Program-made: the position numbers and the translations under genes | Notes under the pieces: generated by a model | The model's database searches: none | The model's input: only the letters and a program-made list of their open reading frames with translations | Told to the model about the DNA's origin: nothing | Source: Mycoplasmopsis gallinacea | GTDB taxonomy: Bacteria > Bacillota_I > Bacilli_A > Mycoplasmatales > Metamycoplasmataceae | NCBI RefSeq assembly: GCF_900660495.1 | Contig: NZ_LR214950.1 | Span: 186,001 to 250,000, forward strand | DNA length: 64,000 bases | Direction: 5' to 3' | Part shown: positions 43,301 to 55,709 of the stretch, piece by piece | Position numbering within the stretch: the first letter of the stretch is position 1 | How the letters are laid out: every line of letters begins with the position of its first letter

Positions 43301-46300
43301 TTCACATATGATAGAAATAAATTAGCTTCAGAACTTAAAACTAATCCAAGTGGAATTAGCATTCAAAGCACTCGCGGAGATACTACTGCAGAAAGCGTAA
43401 AAGTAATTGCTTATAATGATGTTACTGGTGAATTAGTTCTTCAATATGTTGCTAAAAGCACTAAAAATGGTACTAATTTCACTTCAGAACCTAAAACTGT
43501 AACTTTAAATGGATTTAAAACCGAACAACAAAGATTAGATCAATTAGCAGATAATTTAAGTAATACTTCATTGATTTTTAACAATGATAACAGTACTAGA
43601 GTAAATTATTTACCTTCAAATTCAACATCAACTACCCAAAATAATTATGTTTATGCTAATAGTGTTAATGATCAAGCTTCATTAGATAATATAACTTTTA
43701 ATGCTAATGACGAAACTGGTTCATTAACAAGTCAAATTACTTTAATAAGCGACAAATCAAGAAACGATTTAATTTGATCTGAAGATAATCTTAAATATAA
43801 CGATTATCAATATTCAACTATTACTTCAAAAGCTAAAGAATTAATTCTTACTGGTTTTAGAACACAAAATGAGCAAAATAATTTAGATCAAGCTGCTGAA
43901 AGAGCAAGATTAAATGATTTAAGTGCATCATTTGATTACACAGATAAAGCTAATGTACTCCCTTCTGATTCTGTTAAGAATGCAATTACAAGTCAAATTA
44001 ATCAAGCTGATAGTCAAGCAACAGTCAAAATTATTCAAATTAATACTAAAGATGAAATTAATGGTCAAATTACAGGTAAATATGTTTTTGTATCTGGAAA
44101 AGGTGGTATTTACAGTAATTTAGAATCTGATGAAAAAGAATTTACAATTACTGGCTTTAAAACAGAAAGTCAAAGATTAAATGATTTATTAGCCACAATA
44201 GAGGCGCAAGCATCTATTCAAAATGTAAGTGCAGATCAATATAAAAATCACTTACCTCAAGAAGTTTTAAATCAACTAATTTTAAGTGCAAATAATTTAA
44301 CTAATGCACAAATTCAAATTGTTGATAAAAACGCAAATAGTACAGATGCAGCAATTGATTATACTTATCGTTTAGTTTCAACTAGAGGATTAGTTAATGG
44401 TCAAAATCTTAATGATGTTGCAAGCACAGCAACTAAAAATGGTCAATTAGCAGGCTTTAAATCATTAAAAGAAGCTGAAAAAGAAAGATTAGATGCAATT
44501 GATATAAATAATACTGACGATCAATTTAGTCATACTATTGACTATGCAGCTAAAAATTCACAATTAGCTTCATCATTAACTCAAGCAACAGAGCAAAATT
44601 GAAATTGACAAGTTAACCCAGATAACGATCATCAATTTGTTGATCAACAAATCGTTGGTTATAATGATATAACTGGTGAATTAAAAGTAAGCTATAAATT
44701 ACAATCTAAAAAACCTGGTTTTGAAACAGTTCAATCTGAAACTAAATATGCAATTATTTCTGGATTTAAAACTGAAAAACAAAGATTGGATGATTTAGTA
44801 AATAATACTCAAAATCAACCTGTAACTATCAGTCAAAATACTGAGACTTTAAAAGATGGTGCAAAAGCCAAAAAAGCTTCTGATTTAGAAACTTCTGATT
44901 TTGCAACTACTTTAACTTCAGCAGGTGAAAATCAAAATATTAAAGTTTATCTTGAATTAGATACTAAAAATGCAGATAATGAACATGGAACAATTTTAGT
45001 TGGATACCAATTAGAATCTACTAGAAACTTAACTGGTGAAAATGGTTTAGTTTCTGAAAATTGAGAAAATAAACCAACTGAAAAACCATTAATTAAGTCA
45101 GAAAAATCAAGATCTCAAGAATTTAGTGGCTATGTAACTAATGACGATGAAGAAGCTAACAGAATTGAAAAATTATTACCATTAATTAAATTAGACTACC
45201 CTGATAAAGCAAATTACTTACCATTATTAAATGAAAATCAGGTGCTTAATGAAAATGTGCAAGTTAAATTTAAAGATGGTCGGAATTTAATAGATGAACA
45301 AGTTGAGTTAAAACCAAATTCATTAACTATTGTTAAACGTGATGATGAACAAGGTTTAATCCAAGTTCAATACACACTTGTTTCTACAACTAGAAATAAC
45401 ATTGAAAGAGTTTTAAATGCTACTGCACAAGAAGATGCAAAACAGCTCACAGGCTTTAAAACGGAATTACAAAGATTACAAGCTTTAAATTATGATTGAG
45501 AAAATCAAATTACTGATAAAAACTTAGTTAGTCCAAGTGATTTACAACAATCAGATATTAATGCAATTAATAATGAATTAGATCAAGCAACTAATATTCA
45601 AATCACTTCAAGAAATGACAAAACTGGAGTTATTTCAGGTACTTATAGCATTTACTCAAAACGTCCAAATTTAAATACTATTCATATTGATAATCTTGCT
45701 TTCACAATTAATGGATTACAAACTGAAAATCAAAGATTAGATAGGGTAATTGCTGATCAAAATATTGCAAAATCAATTACTTACAATAAAAATGATCAAA
45801 ATACAGCCAAAGCAAGTGCTCTAGTTGCAAATAAAGCAGAAGTAATTAAAAACTTAAATAATAGTTATTTTGTTACTTCAGTTGCAAATAATGAAGTTAA
45901 TAAAGCGCAAATTGTAATTGATGATATTAGCGCAAATGATGATACTGGAATCTTAACAGTAACTTATCATTTAACCTCTTTAAAAGAAGGGTTAACAGAT
46001 CAAAGATCTAGCGCAACTCAAACTTTAGAAATTGGTGGATTCTTAACTAACTTACAAGATGCTAAAAATAAAGCAAAAGATTATATTGATCAATTAGTAG
46101 CTGAAAGCAAATTAACAGATGATCAAGCTGAAGAATTAAAAACCGAAATTGATAATGCAACTAATAACAATGAAATTACTCAACTAAAAACTAAAGCTGA
46201 TAAGCAAGTGATTATTAATGATGCCCTAAATAATTTCACAAATTTAAATCAAGCTCAAAAAGATAAATTAATTGAAGATATTACAAATAGTCCAGATATT

Positions 46301-49090
46301 AATGAAGCTCAAAAAATCAAAGAAAAATACTCAGATTTAAACGATAAAATGGGTGAATTAGCAGATTTAGTAGCTGAATATAAAAAGAAAAAAGCTGAAG
46401 ATAAATATACTCAGGCTACAAAAAATACTAAAGATGCTTTTGATGCTGTAATTACTAAAGTAGAAGAATTATTAGATGAAACTAATTCAACAGATTTAGG
46501 AACAAACATCGATGAATTTTTAGGTACTAAAGAAGATCATTCTGATGGTTCAATTGTTCAAAAATATGAAGCATTAGATGGTGAAATCCAAAAAGTAATT
46601 AAGCAAGTTGAAGCAAGCGAATTATTATCTGATGATCAAAAAACAAGCTTTAAAGAAGAATTAAATAAAGTTAGTCCAAAAGATCTAAGTTATACTGAAA
46701 ATAATCAAACCAAGACTTTAGATGATATTAAAGCTAATATTTTAGAAAAAGAACAAGAAAAACAAAGATATATTAATGCAATTAATACATTTGAAAACTT
46801 GAATCAACAGCAAAAAGATGATTACATTAATCAAATTAAAGCTGCTAATTCTTCAGAATTAGAAACAATTAATGAAGAAGCACGGTTATTAGATAATGAA
46901 ATGGCTAAATTAAAAGAAGCAGCCAAAGATCAAGAAGCTATTCAAGCCGATAGTAAATATCTAGAAGCTGATGAAGCGGTTAAAAACGCTTATGAAACAG
47001 CCATTATAGAAGCTAATAAAGTCATAAATGGACGCCCAACAGATGCAACTGAAAATGATGACTTTAATTACAATGCAAATAAAGAGCAAGTAACTAAATT
47101 AATTGAAAAATTGAATTTAGCAAAATTAAACATTGAAAAAGATGCATCTAAAAAAGCAATTGATAATCTACCAAACTTAAATCAAAATGAAAAAAACAAT
47201 GCTAAAGATTTAATTGATCAAGCAACTTATAAAACAGAAGTAGAAACTATTGAAGCTGTTGAAAAAAATAGAAATGATAAAAAACAACCTTATATTGAGC
47301 AAATTCAAGCAATTTCTAATTTAACTGATGCAGAAAAAACAAATTACATTAATGAAATTAAGAATACTAATTTAAATCTTAGTCCAGATAATGTTGTTGA
47401 AAATGTAGCAGATTTTGAAGCAATTATTCTAAAAGCTCAAAAAGAGTCATTAATTAAAGAATTAGAAAAATCAGTTAATAATGACGAAACTACACGAATT
47501 CTTAATCCAAAACAACTTGAATACTTTAAAAATGAAATTAATAATGCAACTAACTCAAAACAAGCTCATTCAGCCTTTACTTCAGCTCTTGAAGTAGCTG
47601 ATAAAATGGCTAATTTAAAAGCAAAAGTTGCTAAATACACTGAGTTAATTAATGATTCAAACAATACTAAATATCAAAATGCAGATAATCAAGAATTGAT
47701 TCAAAATAAATTAAAAGTTGCTAAAGAATTATTAAACTCTACTACTGAAAATGGTTTAGATAGAGATAATGATAATTTAAATAATTTAGTTGCTAATAAT
47801 AAAAATAATCAATCATTAGATTATGCTTATGATATTTTAAATGGTAAAGAAAATGCATTAAAAGAAAAAGTTGATAATTCAGATTTACTTTCAGATGAAG
47901 AAAAAACATCATTAATTGAACAAATCGATAATATTGATAAATTAAATAACGAAGATGAACAAATTGCCGAAATTGCTAAAACAATTGCAAACAAAGAAGA
48001 AGCAAAACAAGATGCAATTGAACAAATTAACAATTTAGAACATCTTAATCAAAATCAAAAAGATAGTTTAATTAATGAAATTAAATCTTCAAGCGCAGAA
48101 CAAAAAGACAATGTTGTTAATAAAGCAAAAGAACTTGATAAAGCAATGGAAGAGTTGCAAAACGAAGTTCAAAATAGCGAACAAATTCATCAATCAAATG
48201 CATATCAAAATGCAACTGATGAAGAGAAAAATAACTATGATAACGCTTTAGAAAATGCAAAACAAGTGCTTAATAATCAAAAACCAAATGATTATGCTTC
48301 AAGCAATTTAAACCAAAATGAAGTTCTTGAATTAATTAATAAATTACGTGAAATTGCTAAAACTATTGCAAACAAAGAAGAAGCAAAACAAGATGCAATT
48401 AACCAAATTAACAATTTAGAACATCTTAATGAAAGTCAAAAAGATAGTTTAATTAATGAAATTAAAACTTCAAGTGCACAAGAAAAAGATAATATTGTTA
48501 ATAAAGCAAAAGAACTTGATAGAGCAATGGAAGAGTTGCAAAATGAAGTTCAAGATAGTGAACAAATTCATCAATCAACTGCATATCAAAATGCAACTGA
48601 TGAAGAGAAAAATAATTATGATAACGCTTTAGAAAACGCAAAACAAGTTCTTAATAATCAAAAACCAAACGATTATGCTTCAAGCAAATTAAACCAAAAT
48701 GAAGTTGTTGAATTAATTAATAAATTACGTGAAATTAAAAACAAACAAAATGAAAATATTAATGAAGCTCTTGATACTAAAGAATTAATTGCTTCGCTTA
48801 ATGACTTAGTTAACTTAACCAAAACAAACAAGTGAAATAAATTCACTAAAGAGCAAAAAGATGCTATTAATAATGCAATTAGCAATTCAAATAACATCTT
48901 AGATAATCTTGATAAATACACAAATGATGATCTTAAAGAACAAACTGAAATTAATAGACTTTTACTTAAAACAAAAGTAAATAGTAAAATTTGATGATTA
49001 TTAATCCTTACTGCTGGTACAATTGCCACAATGGGACTTATATTCATTATTCTTGCTCTTAAGAGAAGAAAAGTGGAAGATGAAGATTAA
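34334..49090 (+). CDS. Giant repeat-containing surface protein
   Basis: 4,918 aa, one open frame with about 30 TGA Trp codons; I read every gap and found no TAA or TAG. Signal helix about 8-30. Residues 30-600 are a Trp/Tyr-rich globular domain; about 600-1370 is helical, Asn/Lys-rich. From about 1370 to 3910 run about 22 units of 90-115 aa with the pattern ATTLPS..., YNDVxGxLxVxYxLxS, xxGFKTExQRLDxL, like the mycoplasma 'lipoprotein 17-related variable surface protein' repeat, interrupted at about 1465-1690 by helical modules. Residues 3910-4800 are FIVAR/GA-like helical modules (LNQNQKDSLINEIKSSS, AKELDKAMEEL, YQNATDEEKNNYDNALENAK), as in staphylococcal Ebh. One C-terminal transmembrane helix (about 4885-4908) and KRRKVEDED anchor it, with the repeats outside. 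Adhesion or host-protein binding is inferred. AAGGTGG before the ATG. Confidence 0.9.
47969..48730 (+). repeat. Two 381-bp tandem repeats in the giant gene
   Basis: Copy 1 47969-48349, copy 2 48350-48730: 127 codons each, nearly identical at DNA level (most differences are single bases, such as AACAAATT/AACCAAATT). Each encodes one GA-like plus one FIVAR-like module. The high DNA identity marks a recent duplication and a site for recombination-driven length change in steps of 127 residues. Confidence 0.88.
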
Positions 49091-49167
49091 TGTGGATATT
49101 CTCTAATTAAAAGAGAAATGTCAGTTATCTAACTATAGATTACTGTTCAAAAACGCAAAATTTATAA

Positions 49168-49173
49168 TATAAT
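49168..49173 (+). promoter_or_regulatory. -10 box before the (AT)17 ORF
   Basis: TATAAT ending 7 nt before ATG 49181, with a second overlapping TATAAT at 49163-49168. Same leaderless arrangement as at degV, rpiR and topA. Confidence 0.5.
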
Positions 49174-49180
49174 TTACATT

Positions 49181-49276
<96 letters not shown>

Positions 49277-49316
49277 TCTATTAATTTCCTTTAATGTGAT
49301 CCGTAAAAGTATTTAA

Positions 49317-49345
49317 AACTCTTTCAAATGAAAGGGTTTTTTATT
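49317..49345 (+). terminator. Intrinsic terminator before the prophage genes
   Basis: Stem AACTCTTTC / GAAAGGGTT (two G-T pairs) followed by TTTTATTTTATTTT. It would end transcripts from the giant gene or the (AT)17 ORF. Confidence 0.75.
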
Positions 49346-49366
49346 TTATTTTAGAATGAAAAAAAT

Positions 49367-49395
49367 TGACCCCTTTCCTAATTTAATCTATGTAT
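49367..49395 (+). promoter_or_regulatory. Probable promoter of the rightward phage module
   Basis: TTGACC, a 17-bp spacer and TATGTA lie about 45 bp before the first phage gene, between the terminator and the gene. A good -35 is rare in this window. Confidence 0.45.
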
Positions 49396-49439
49396 TTACT
49401 AATCTAAATAAATTTATTTAATTTAGTAAAGGAAACAAT

Positions 49440-50417
49440 ATGAACGTAATAAATGAACAAAAAGCGAAATTAGTAGACTTAATAGATGAATTAAGTTTGT
49501 CAACTAAAGAATTTAAAATGAATTTAGAAAATAATAAAGAAGTATTAAAAACAATATCAGGTAAAGAAGCATTATTAAAGTTAATTGATAAACAAGTTAA
49601 TAACAAGAATGAAAATAGGTTACATTCTGGTTTTTCTATTTTTGATTATTATGCAAATGGTTTAATTAATGGAAATTTATATGTTATTGCTGGCAAGAGT
49701 GGAACAGGAAAAACCACTTTTATAATCAATATGATAAATAACATTATTCAGACTTTGAAAGATAATGAAACTATTTTATTTATTTCATTAGAAACATCAG
49801 CACATCAAATAATTAAAAAGTTTTTTAATATCTTTTTAAACTCTATTAATTTCAATAACTTTGAAAGTCTTTCAACTAATGAACTTGGAGAAGTATTAAA
49901 AGATAATACTCGTTTATTTAATCAATTTAATAAATTGACTATTATTGACGATTTTAATTTTAAATGCTCAGAGATACAAGACATTATCAAAGACATAGAA
50001 CAAAAACAAAATAAGAAGGTAAAAGGTGTCTTTATTGACCATATTCAAATTATGAAGCATTCTTATCAGTCTTTAGGTAAAAGGGAAGAAATTAACAGAA
50101 TTATGTCTGATTTAAAGGGATATGCTAAAGAGTTAGATTTACCTATTGTAGCACTTAGTCAATTAACAAGAGAAACAAAAACGGACATAATCGAAAAAGA
50201 TAAATTCGATATAAGAAAACCAAAACTATCTCAATTAAAGGAAAGTAGTGCGATAGAAGAATGCGCAGATGTTATAGCTCTTTTATATCTTGCTAATGCT
50301 TTAAATCCTTTTTATGATATTTTACATATCTCACTCGATAAAAATAGAGAAGGACAAAGAGAAACTCAAAAGCTAGAATTCTATAAATCTTCTTCGGTTA
50401 TTAAACCATTAATCTAA
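49440..50417 (+). CDS. Phage replicative DNA helicase, DnaB C-terminal type
   Basis: 325 aa. RecA-like hexameric helicase core: RLHSGFSIFDYYANGL before Walker A AGKSGTGKTT (about 84-93), FISLETSAHQI (H1a), Walker B VKGVFIDHIQIM, ALSQLTRET (the B-motif), LKESSAIEECADVI (arginine-finger region). The DnaB N-terminal domain is replaced by a short helical segment. It would unwind phage DNA at the fork, probably loaded on or competing with host DnaB. AAAGGAAAC before the ATG. First gene of the rightward module, 11 nt before the terminase. Confidence 0.9.
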   Translation: MNVINEQKAKLVDLIDELSLSTKEFKMNLENNKEVLKTISGKEALLKLIDKQVNNKNENRLHSGFSIFDYYANGLINGNLYVIAGKSGTGKTTFIINMINNIIQTLKDNETILFISLETSAHQIIKKFFNIFLNSINFNNFESLSTNELGEVLKDNTRLFNQFNKLTIIDDFNFKCSEIQDIIKDIEQKQNKKVKGVFIDHIQIMKHSYQSLGKREEINRIMSDLKGYAKELDLPIVALSQLTRETKTDIIEKDKFDIRKPKLSQLKESSAIEECADVIALLYLANALNPFYDILHISLDKNREGQRETQKLEFYKSSSVIKPLI

Positions 50418-50428
50418 GGAGTTAGATA

Positions 50429-52108
50429 ATGAGAATAACAAACATACCAAAAGAAGAACCACCAAAATTCACAGAAGAGAAATTAAAACAAATTCTCAAA
50501 TATACAGACGGGGAATTTAATCCCGTTTATGATGCTTTTAAATCTAACGCACTTTATGAAATTCAAAGCGGAGCAAAAGGTGTCTCTAAGTCTTTTGGTG
50601 GTGGAATAATTACTATTTACAGAATTGTAAATGATATTCGTTTTAATTCCGTATGGTGTCGTAATCAATATAACCACATTAAAAACACACTCGTCCCAAT
50701 GTTTAAAAAGATATTAGACTTTTTAGCAGAAGAACATAATTTGGATTATCGTGAGTATGTTGCAATTAATAACGAAGCTTTATACTGAAATTATGACGAC
50801 GGGGGACAAGGTAGGGCCGTTTTATTTCAAAACTTTGAAAAAACCCAAGCGTTCCAGGGTTTAACCTTGACCAAAAATGATTTTAGATTTGGAGAGGTTG
50901 TGATAGATGAACCAATAGAGGACCCGGTTGATTCTAAGCTTTCTGCTTATGATTTAGAAAGGTTATACGAAACCCAAGAAGAAAAGCTTCCGCTCCTTTT
51001 AATGAATACCATTTTCCGTAATGCTGCTCCTGAAGACTTTCAATTGAAAATAAAATTCTTTTATAACATATTCACGCAAAATCATTTTTTAATCAAAAGA
51101 TATCATAATGAAGCTATAAAGTTTTTACACGATGACGGAACACTTGATAAAAATGTTATCGAGCAAATTGTAGAAAAAAAATACCTACAAAAAGAAAACC
51201 AAGATTTTGAAGATGGTCTGGGGTTAATTGTTTCTATGTATTCCAAATTCTTTGTCCCTGAAAGTCAAATAAGCACAATTCAAAAAAGACAACTAGACAA
51301 TTTAAAAAAAACAAATGAGAGACTTTGAACTATAACGGTCGCAGGTGTTCCATTTAATGATAACCGTTTTAAAGTTGGATACTATCTTAAGAATTACATT
51401 TATGAACAAGACGGAACACTTAGCAAAAAAATTCAAATTAATACACTTAACGAGTTTTATGAGCGTGTAGAAAATGGAGAACTTCTTTTAGTAGTTGACG
51501 GGTTTGACCCTGGTCTTTCGGATAATGCCGCTTGGTGTCGTGTTGCTATTTTAAAAGACGGTAGCATTTGAATTTTAAATGCTATAGAAGACCTTAAAAA
51601 ACTTCCTGCATTTGCTTCGAATACTAAATTCATAAGAAGATTAACCAACACCGTTTTAATTGAGTTAATACAGGCAGAAAATAACGAAGTTAAAAAACAT
51701 TTACCAAGTAACCAAATAAATGAATTTGCTTCATTACTTACGGCGGATAATGATGTTGTTTTAGAAAACTTAGCAATTACCGCAACAAATTTAGAAAACA
51801 TTATAGTAAGACAAGCAAACAGAAGAAGAACCAAAACCGAAAAGTTTTCAATCATTGACCGCCAGGACTTCCATAAGTGGAGTTTCGACGAAGGTATTAT
51901 TCACATAATACCCCAAGCAGAAGTAAAAACATTATTAAATCATTTAACTTTACAAATTATTCCAAACCACGAAGAAAAAAGAGACGAGAAACTTAACCCG
52001 AATATTTACGATTTAATTAATGCGTACGAAATGGCCTTAAGTTTAATTTATAAAGTTGCTTTAGGTATAGCAGCAGAAAAAAGAGAGGTAGAAAATGGCT
52101 TTATCTAA
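50429..52108 (+). CDS. terL: Terminase large subunit
   Basis: 559 aa with TGA and TGG Trp codons mixed. ATPase domain: Walker A-like SGAKGVSKSF (about 50-60), Walker B FGEVVIDEP (about 148-156). Nuclease domain: LLVVDGFDPGLSDNAAW (about 350-367), the first acidic motif of the RNase H-like fold, with a later Asp near the C-terminus (NPNIYDLINAYE). It packages phage DNA through the portal. No separate small terminase gene is seen. AAGGAG before the ATG; the stop lies 14 bp inside the next gene. Confidence 0.9.
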
Positions 52109-53285
52109 TCAAGAGATATTCGAAAGAGGTATAAAGTTAAAAAATCAAATACTTAATAAAAAGGGTGTTTATGCTAATGGTGAATATATCATTCCAGATT
52201 CTAGGACACACTTTGAAGAGCAAGGGGCTAATATTCAAATGATTTCACTTGCGACAGACTTACCAGAAATAAAAGGAACTGGAGATGTCGAAAGTTTTAA
52301 AAATTTCCTTTTTGAAAACAACTTTTTAGAAATTATTCAAAAACTAGAATACGAACTTTATAAAAAGGGTGTTTATGCTTTAGGTTTTTCAGAAACTCAA
52401 GGAATTAAATTAGGGGAGATTTTAGAATACCGGAAGACACTTAGTGGAAAACTTCTTTATTTAAAAGTGAAAACTAACACAATTAAATCACATAATAGAA
52501 CTTACGATGTAATAGAAGAATGAGATATGGAAAATAATCTAGGTTATGTCCGTGAATATGTTTATAACCCTTTAAATAACATAACACTCAAAGCATCAGA
52601 TTTTTTTCAAAACTATAAGCAAACTATTTGGGACGGTTCTTTTATTCCTTACGTAGTTTTCAAAAATAGAGCAGACGAAAAAGCAGACATCCAAATAGCA
52701 GATAAATCACTTTTCCAAATGTTGGACGTTAAACTTAAAGCGCTGATGTTAGACACTTTTTACTCTTCTCCAATTCCTGCAGTCGCATGAAACCAAGGGA
52801 ACTTAGCAGATAAAGTCATTAACGCTCTTTTTTCACAGGACGGAGATAGAATTGTTAAGTTTTCAACTACTGAATTTATGTCGTTCCAAAAACCGTTAGA
52901 GATTATTCAAGTAGCAAGTGAAAGCGCTAGCATAATGGCCAATATCGACAATATTAAGCAATGGATTAAAACTTATTTAATGTTTAAAAAAGATACGGGA
53001 GATTTTGGGACTAAAAATATGCATACTGCAGAAGTTCAGCAATTTAATTCAGATTTTGAGGATTACATAGAAACAAAAGCAAATCTCCGCCAGGTGTATT
53101 ATAAAAACTTTTTCCAAATGTTAGCAAGTCTTTTCCCTGGTGTTGTAATTGAAAGCGTTATAGTTGTAGGGTCAACTCAATGACTAGAACAAAAAGCAAA
53201 AAAAGCACTAGCAAATCAAAATGGTGTAATCATAAACCAAGGAAGCAAAGAGCAACCAGAAAAAGAGAGTTTAGAAAATGAATAG
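52095..53285 (+). CDS. Portal-like protein
   Basis: 396 aa. Called from position (directly after terL, before scaffold and capsid), size, and a fold-compatible layout: alpha/beta N-terminal part (GVYANGEYIIPDS), a beta-rich middle (KGVYALGFSETQG, LYLKVKTNT), and long C-terminal helices (QWIKTYLMFKKDTG). No decisive motif. The portal is the dodecameric ring at one capsid vertex. Translation is coupled to terL by a 14-bp overlap, and its own stop overlaps the next gene by 8 bp. Confidence 0.65.
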
Positions 53286-55158
53286 GACTTATTTATTTGA
53301 AACTGAAGAAACCAAAACCCTTTACATTTATAAAGCAATTACCAAAGATAATAACCCTTTAACATTTCAAAAAAATTCCGTCAATGTTGTAGCTTTGGAG
53401 TATGTTAAGCAAATAGATGCGTTAGTTTTATCAAAAGGTACGCAACCTATTTTGGATAGTAGTGAAGCACTTATAAAACTTTCAAGCGCTAAAACTTTTT
53501 CGCTTCAACTTAATGAACATTTAAATTTTGATTTAAATGACTTTTACTTTTTTAGTTTTGAAGCTCCGGGAAGCTTAGATAATAACGATTTAAATAATTT
53601 TTATTACATCCAAGAAAAAAATCAAATGCTTGAGCTATACCAAGAAGAGTTCGAAGAAATAAGCATAACACAATTAAAATTCTTAAAAGAGTTAAACGAT
53701 GTGGATTTTATTTTTATCAAAAACCAAGAAGAGCTAGAAAGTTATAAAAGTGCTTTTCATTCTAGCGGTGAAAAAACTTTAAATCTTAATTTAAGAATGC
53801 CGACTTTATTAAATTCTATTAGCTTATATCAAAGTTCAAACGGAAGAACTGAGAGAATAAAAGCTACACACGTTCAAAGTGGAGAAGAAAGGGAAAAAGT
53901 TAAACCGTTTTTATTTCTTGTAAATCCTATTAATGTAAAAAATAATTCTTTTGAATATTATTTTTGAACATTAAGCAATTACAAAAATTTAAATGCGAGA
54001 AATTTATTTTTATTTAGAACAGGAATTTCTCGAATTAATATGCTAAACCTTTTAAATTTAGATAATGAAGCTTACGAAGTTGTAAAAAATTGTTGCTATG
54101 TTACTTATGTTTTAACGTCTCCAAATACTGAAAACTTTAACGACGATTTTAAAAGAACATACACAACAGATTCAAACCCTACAAATTACAACAATAACCA
54201 AATCCAAAAAATAATAAACAAATACGAAGCAGCAGGGAACTCCGGTGCGGTTGCTAATTTTAAAGCTATTATCTATTCTTTAAGTAATCATATAAAAAGC
54301 GATTTTAATTACGGTGGTGGAATGAAAAAAGGTTTTACCTTAACAGTTCCATTTTATATTCAATATTCTTTCGCTAGTCCTAGCCCTATTTTTACCCTTA
54401 TGAGCGATCATTTTAATATCGCAAGTAATGGAGTAGCAGGAAAATTTAAACAAGAATTTTTAAATTTAAATAGTTTTGTCTATCAAGGTTCACAAATACA
54501 GCTCCCACTCGTTCCGAACGAATTTGAAGAATTTGATTTTTCTCAAAACCCTTTAGACTTTAACGAAAAGAGTTTAAATTTTAATTATCCAATTTGACTT
54601 TTTAGTACAGACGACAAAATAGCTAATTTTTTTAATTTCAAATTTCAAGATTGAGCAAGTGATGAAACGGTTGAGCGAACTTACGAGTTTTCCGGTCGTT
54701 CTACTACACCATATTCAGAAATTGAAGCTCGCTTTATTAGGGACGTAGGTATAAATTACAAGGTTATTGGTTCTACTGTTGTATCAACTAGAACAGAGAC
54801 GCACGCACAACCAAAACCGCCTGGTTTTAATATAACAGCTTATGAGCACGTATTTCAACCAACCACAACAATACACGAAACAATTAAGGTGGTAGGTAGA
54901 AAAATAATTGACGGCGAAAAGTTTTTTCAAAATATAACTGATTTTATTTTTATAAATAAAAATGATTTAAATAATTCACTTAGTGGTCTAGTATCAGAAA
55001 CTCCACTGGTTATTCAAACCGAAGCAGTCGAGAACTTAGACACCTTAGCCATTACGTCATTATATTTAGATATTTCGCAAATCTCAATAAATGAATTTGC
55101 TTTACCAAATATTGAACAATATAAAAAACGCCATAACTTAAATTTTAAATTTTGATAG
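53278..55158 (+). CDS. Phage virion protein of unknown role
   Basis: 626 aa, after two TGA Trp pairs. Mixed alpha/beta, rich in Phe, Asn and Leu, with beta-rich C-terminal half (YEFSGRSTTPYSEIEARF, VVSTRTETHAQPKPP). No signal or membrane helix. Its place between portal-like and scaffold-like genes suggests a minor capsid, connector or tail-knob protein; sequence does not decide. AGAGAGT before the ATG, inside the end of the portal-like gene. Confidence 0.7.
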
Positions 55159-55196
55159 AAAGGTTACGGGAACTGCTGCCCTTAAAGACGGACAAT

Positions 55197-55697
55197 ATGA
55201 AAATAATTGAAACAATTGCGCAAAAATTCAATCTAAGTCCTGAAGATGTTTTAAAGTCATTAGAATTATCACAGGACTATAAACAAATCGATTTGTTAAA
55301 AGCTTTGGGTATTTATTCAATGTTCGGAACTAAGGAAGAACACGAAGAATACATAAAAAGCAAGCTCAAAAATTACCACGAGCAATTAGCTAGCAGGGAA
55401 AACGAGAGCAAGGAAAAAGATAAAAAAATACAAGAGTTAGAATTGCAAAAATCTCAAACATTAGATAAGTTAAATAATGTAGTAGAAAAAGAAATTCAAA
55501 AACTCAATTTTTACGGAAATGTAAAAGCTCAAGACTTAGATTTTGAAGCATTAGATTTCCAAAATTTAAAAGGTTCTATTCTTAACCAAGCAAAACAAAA
55601 TAATTGAACAATTAAAGAAGTAGAAGAACCAAAACAACAAGAAACAACCCAAAGAGACACCAAGGTGTTTAGCTACGGGATTGTTACAAAAAATTAA
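55197..55697 (+). CDS. Scaffold-like coiled-coil protein
   Basis: 166 aa from the chosen ATG. The middle (about 65-125) is a strongly charged helix (REQLASRENES..., ELELQKSQTLDKLNNVV) typical of capsid scaffolds; the C-terminus is short, polar and basic (VFSYGIVTKN). It lies directly before the capsid gene, as scaffolds often do. A TTG at 55152 in the same frame would add 15 residues but has no ribosome site; ATG with GGA nearby was preferred. Confidence 0.65.
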
Positions 55698-55709
55698 AGG
55701 AGTAATCAA

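Noticed and set aside
43923-44123. 66-codon frame inside the giant gene, other frame
   Set aside because: Shadow of the giant repeat frame; low-complexity Leu/Lys/Gln composition and no ribosome site.
38450-46050. Possible CRISPR-like or intergenic repeat array
   Set aside because: The periodicity is protein-level repeats in one open frame; DNA units are diverged and have no direct-repeat/spacer structure.
49091-49130. Small hairpin (TTCTCTAATTAAAAGAGAA) after the giant gene as its terminator
   Set aside because: The stem is weak and there is no T run; the terminator at 49317 is a better candidate.
55152-55196. TTG start for the scaffold-like gene, overlapping the previous stop
   Set aside because: No Shine-Dalgarno sequence before it; ATG at 55197 is preferred, though the upstream start is not excluded.
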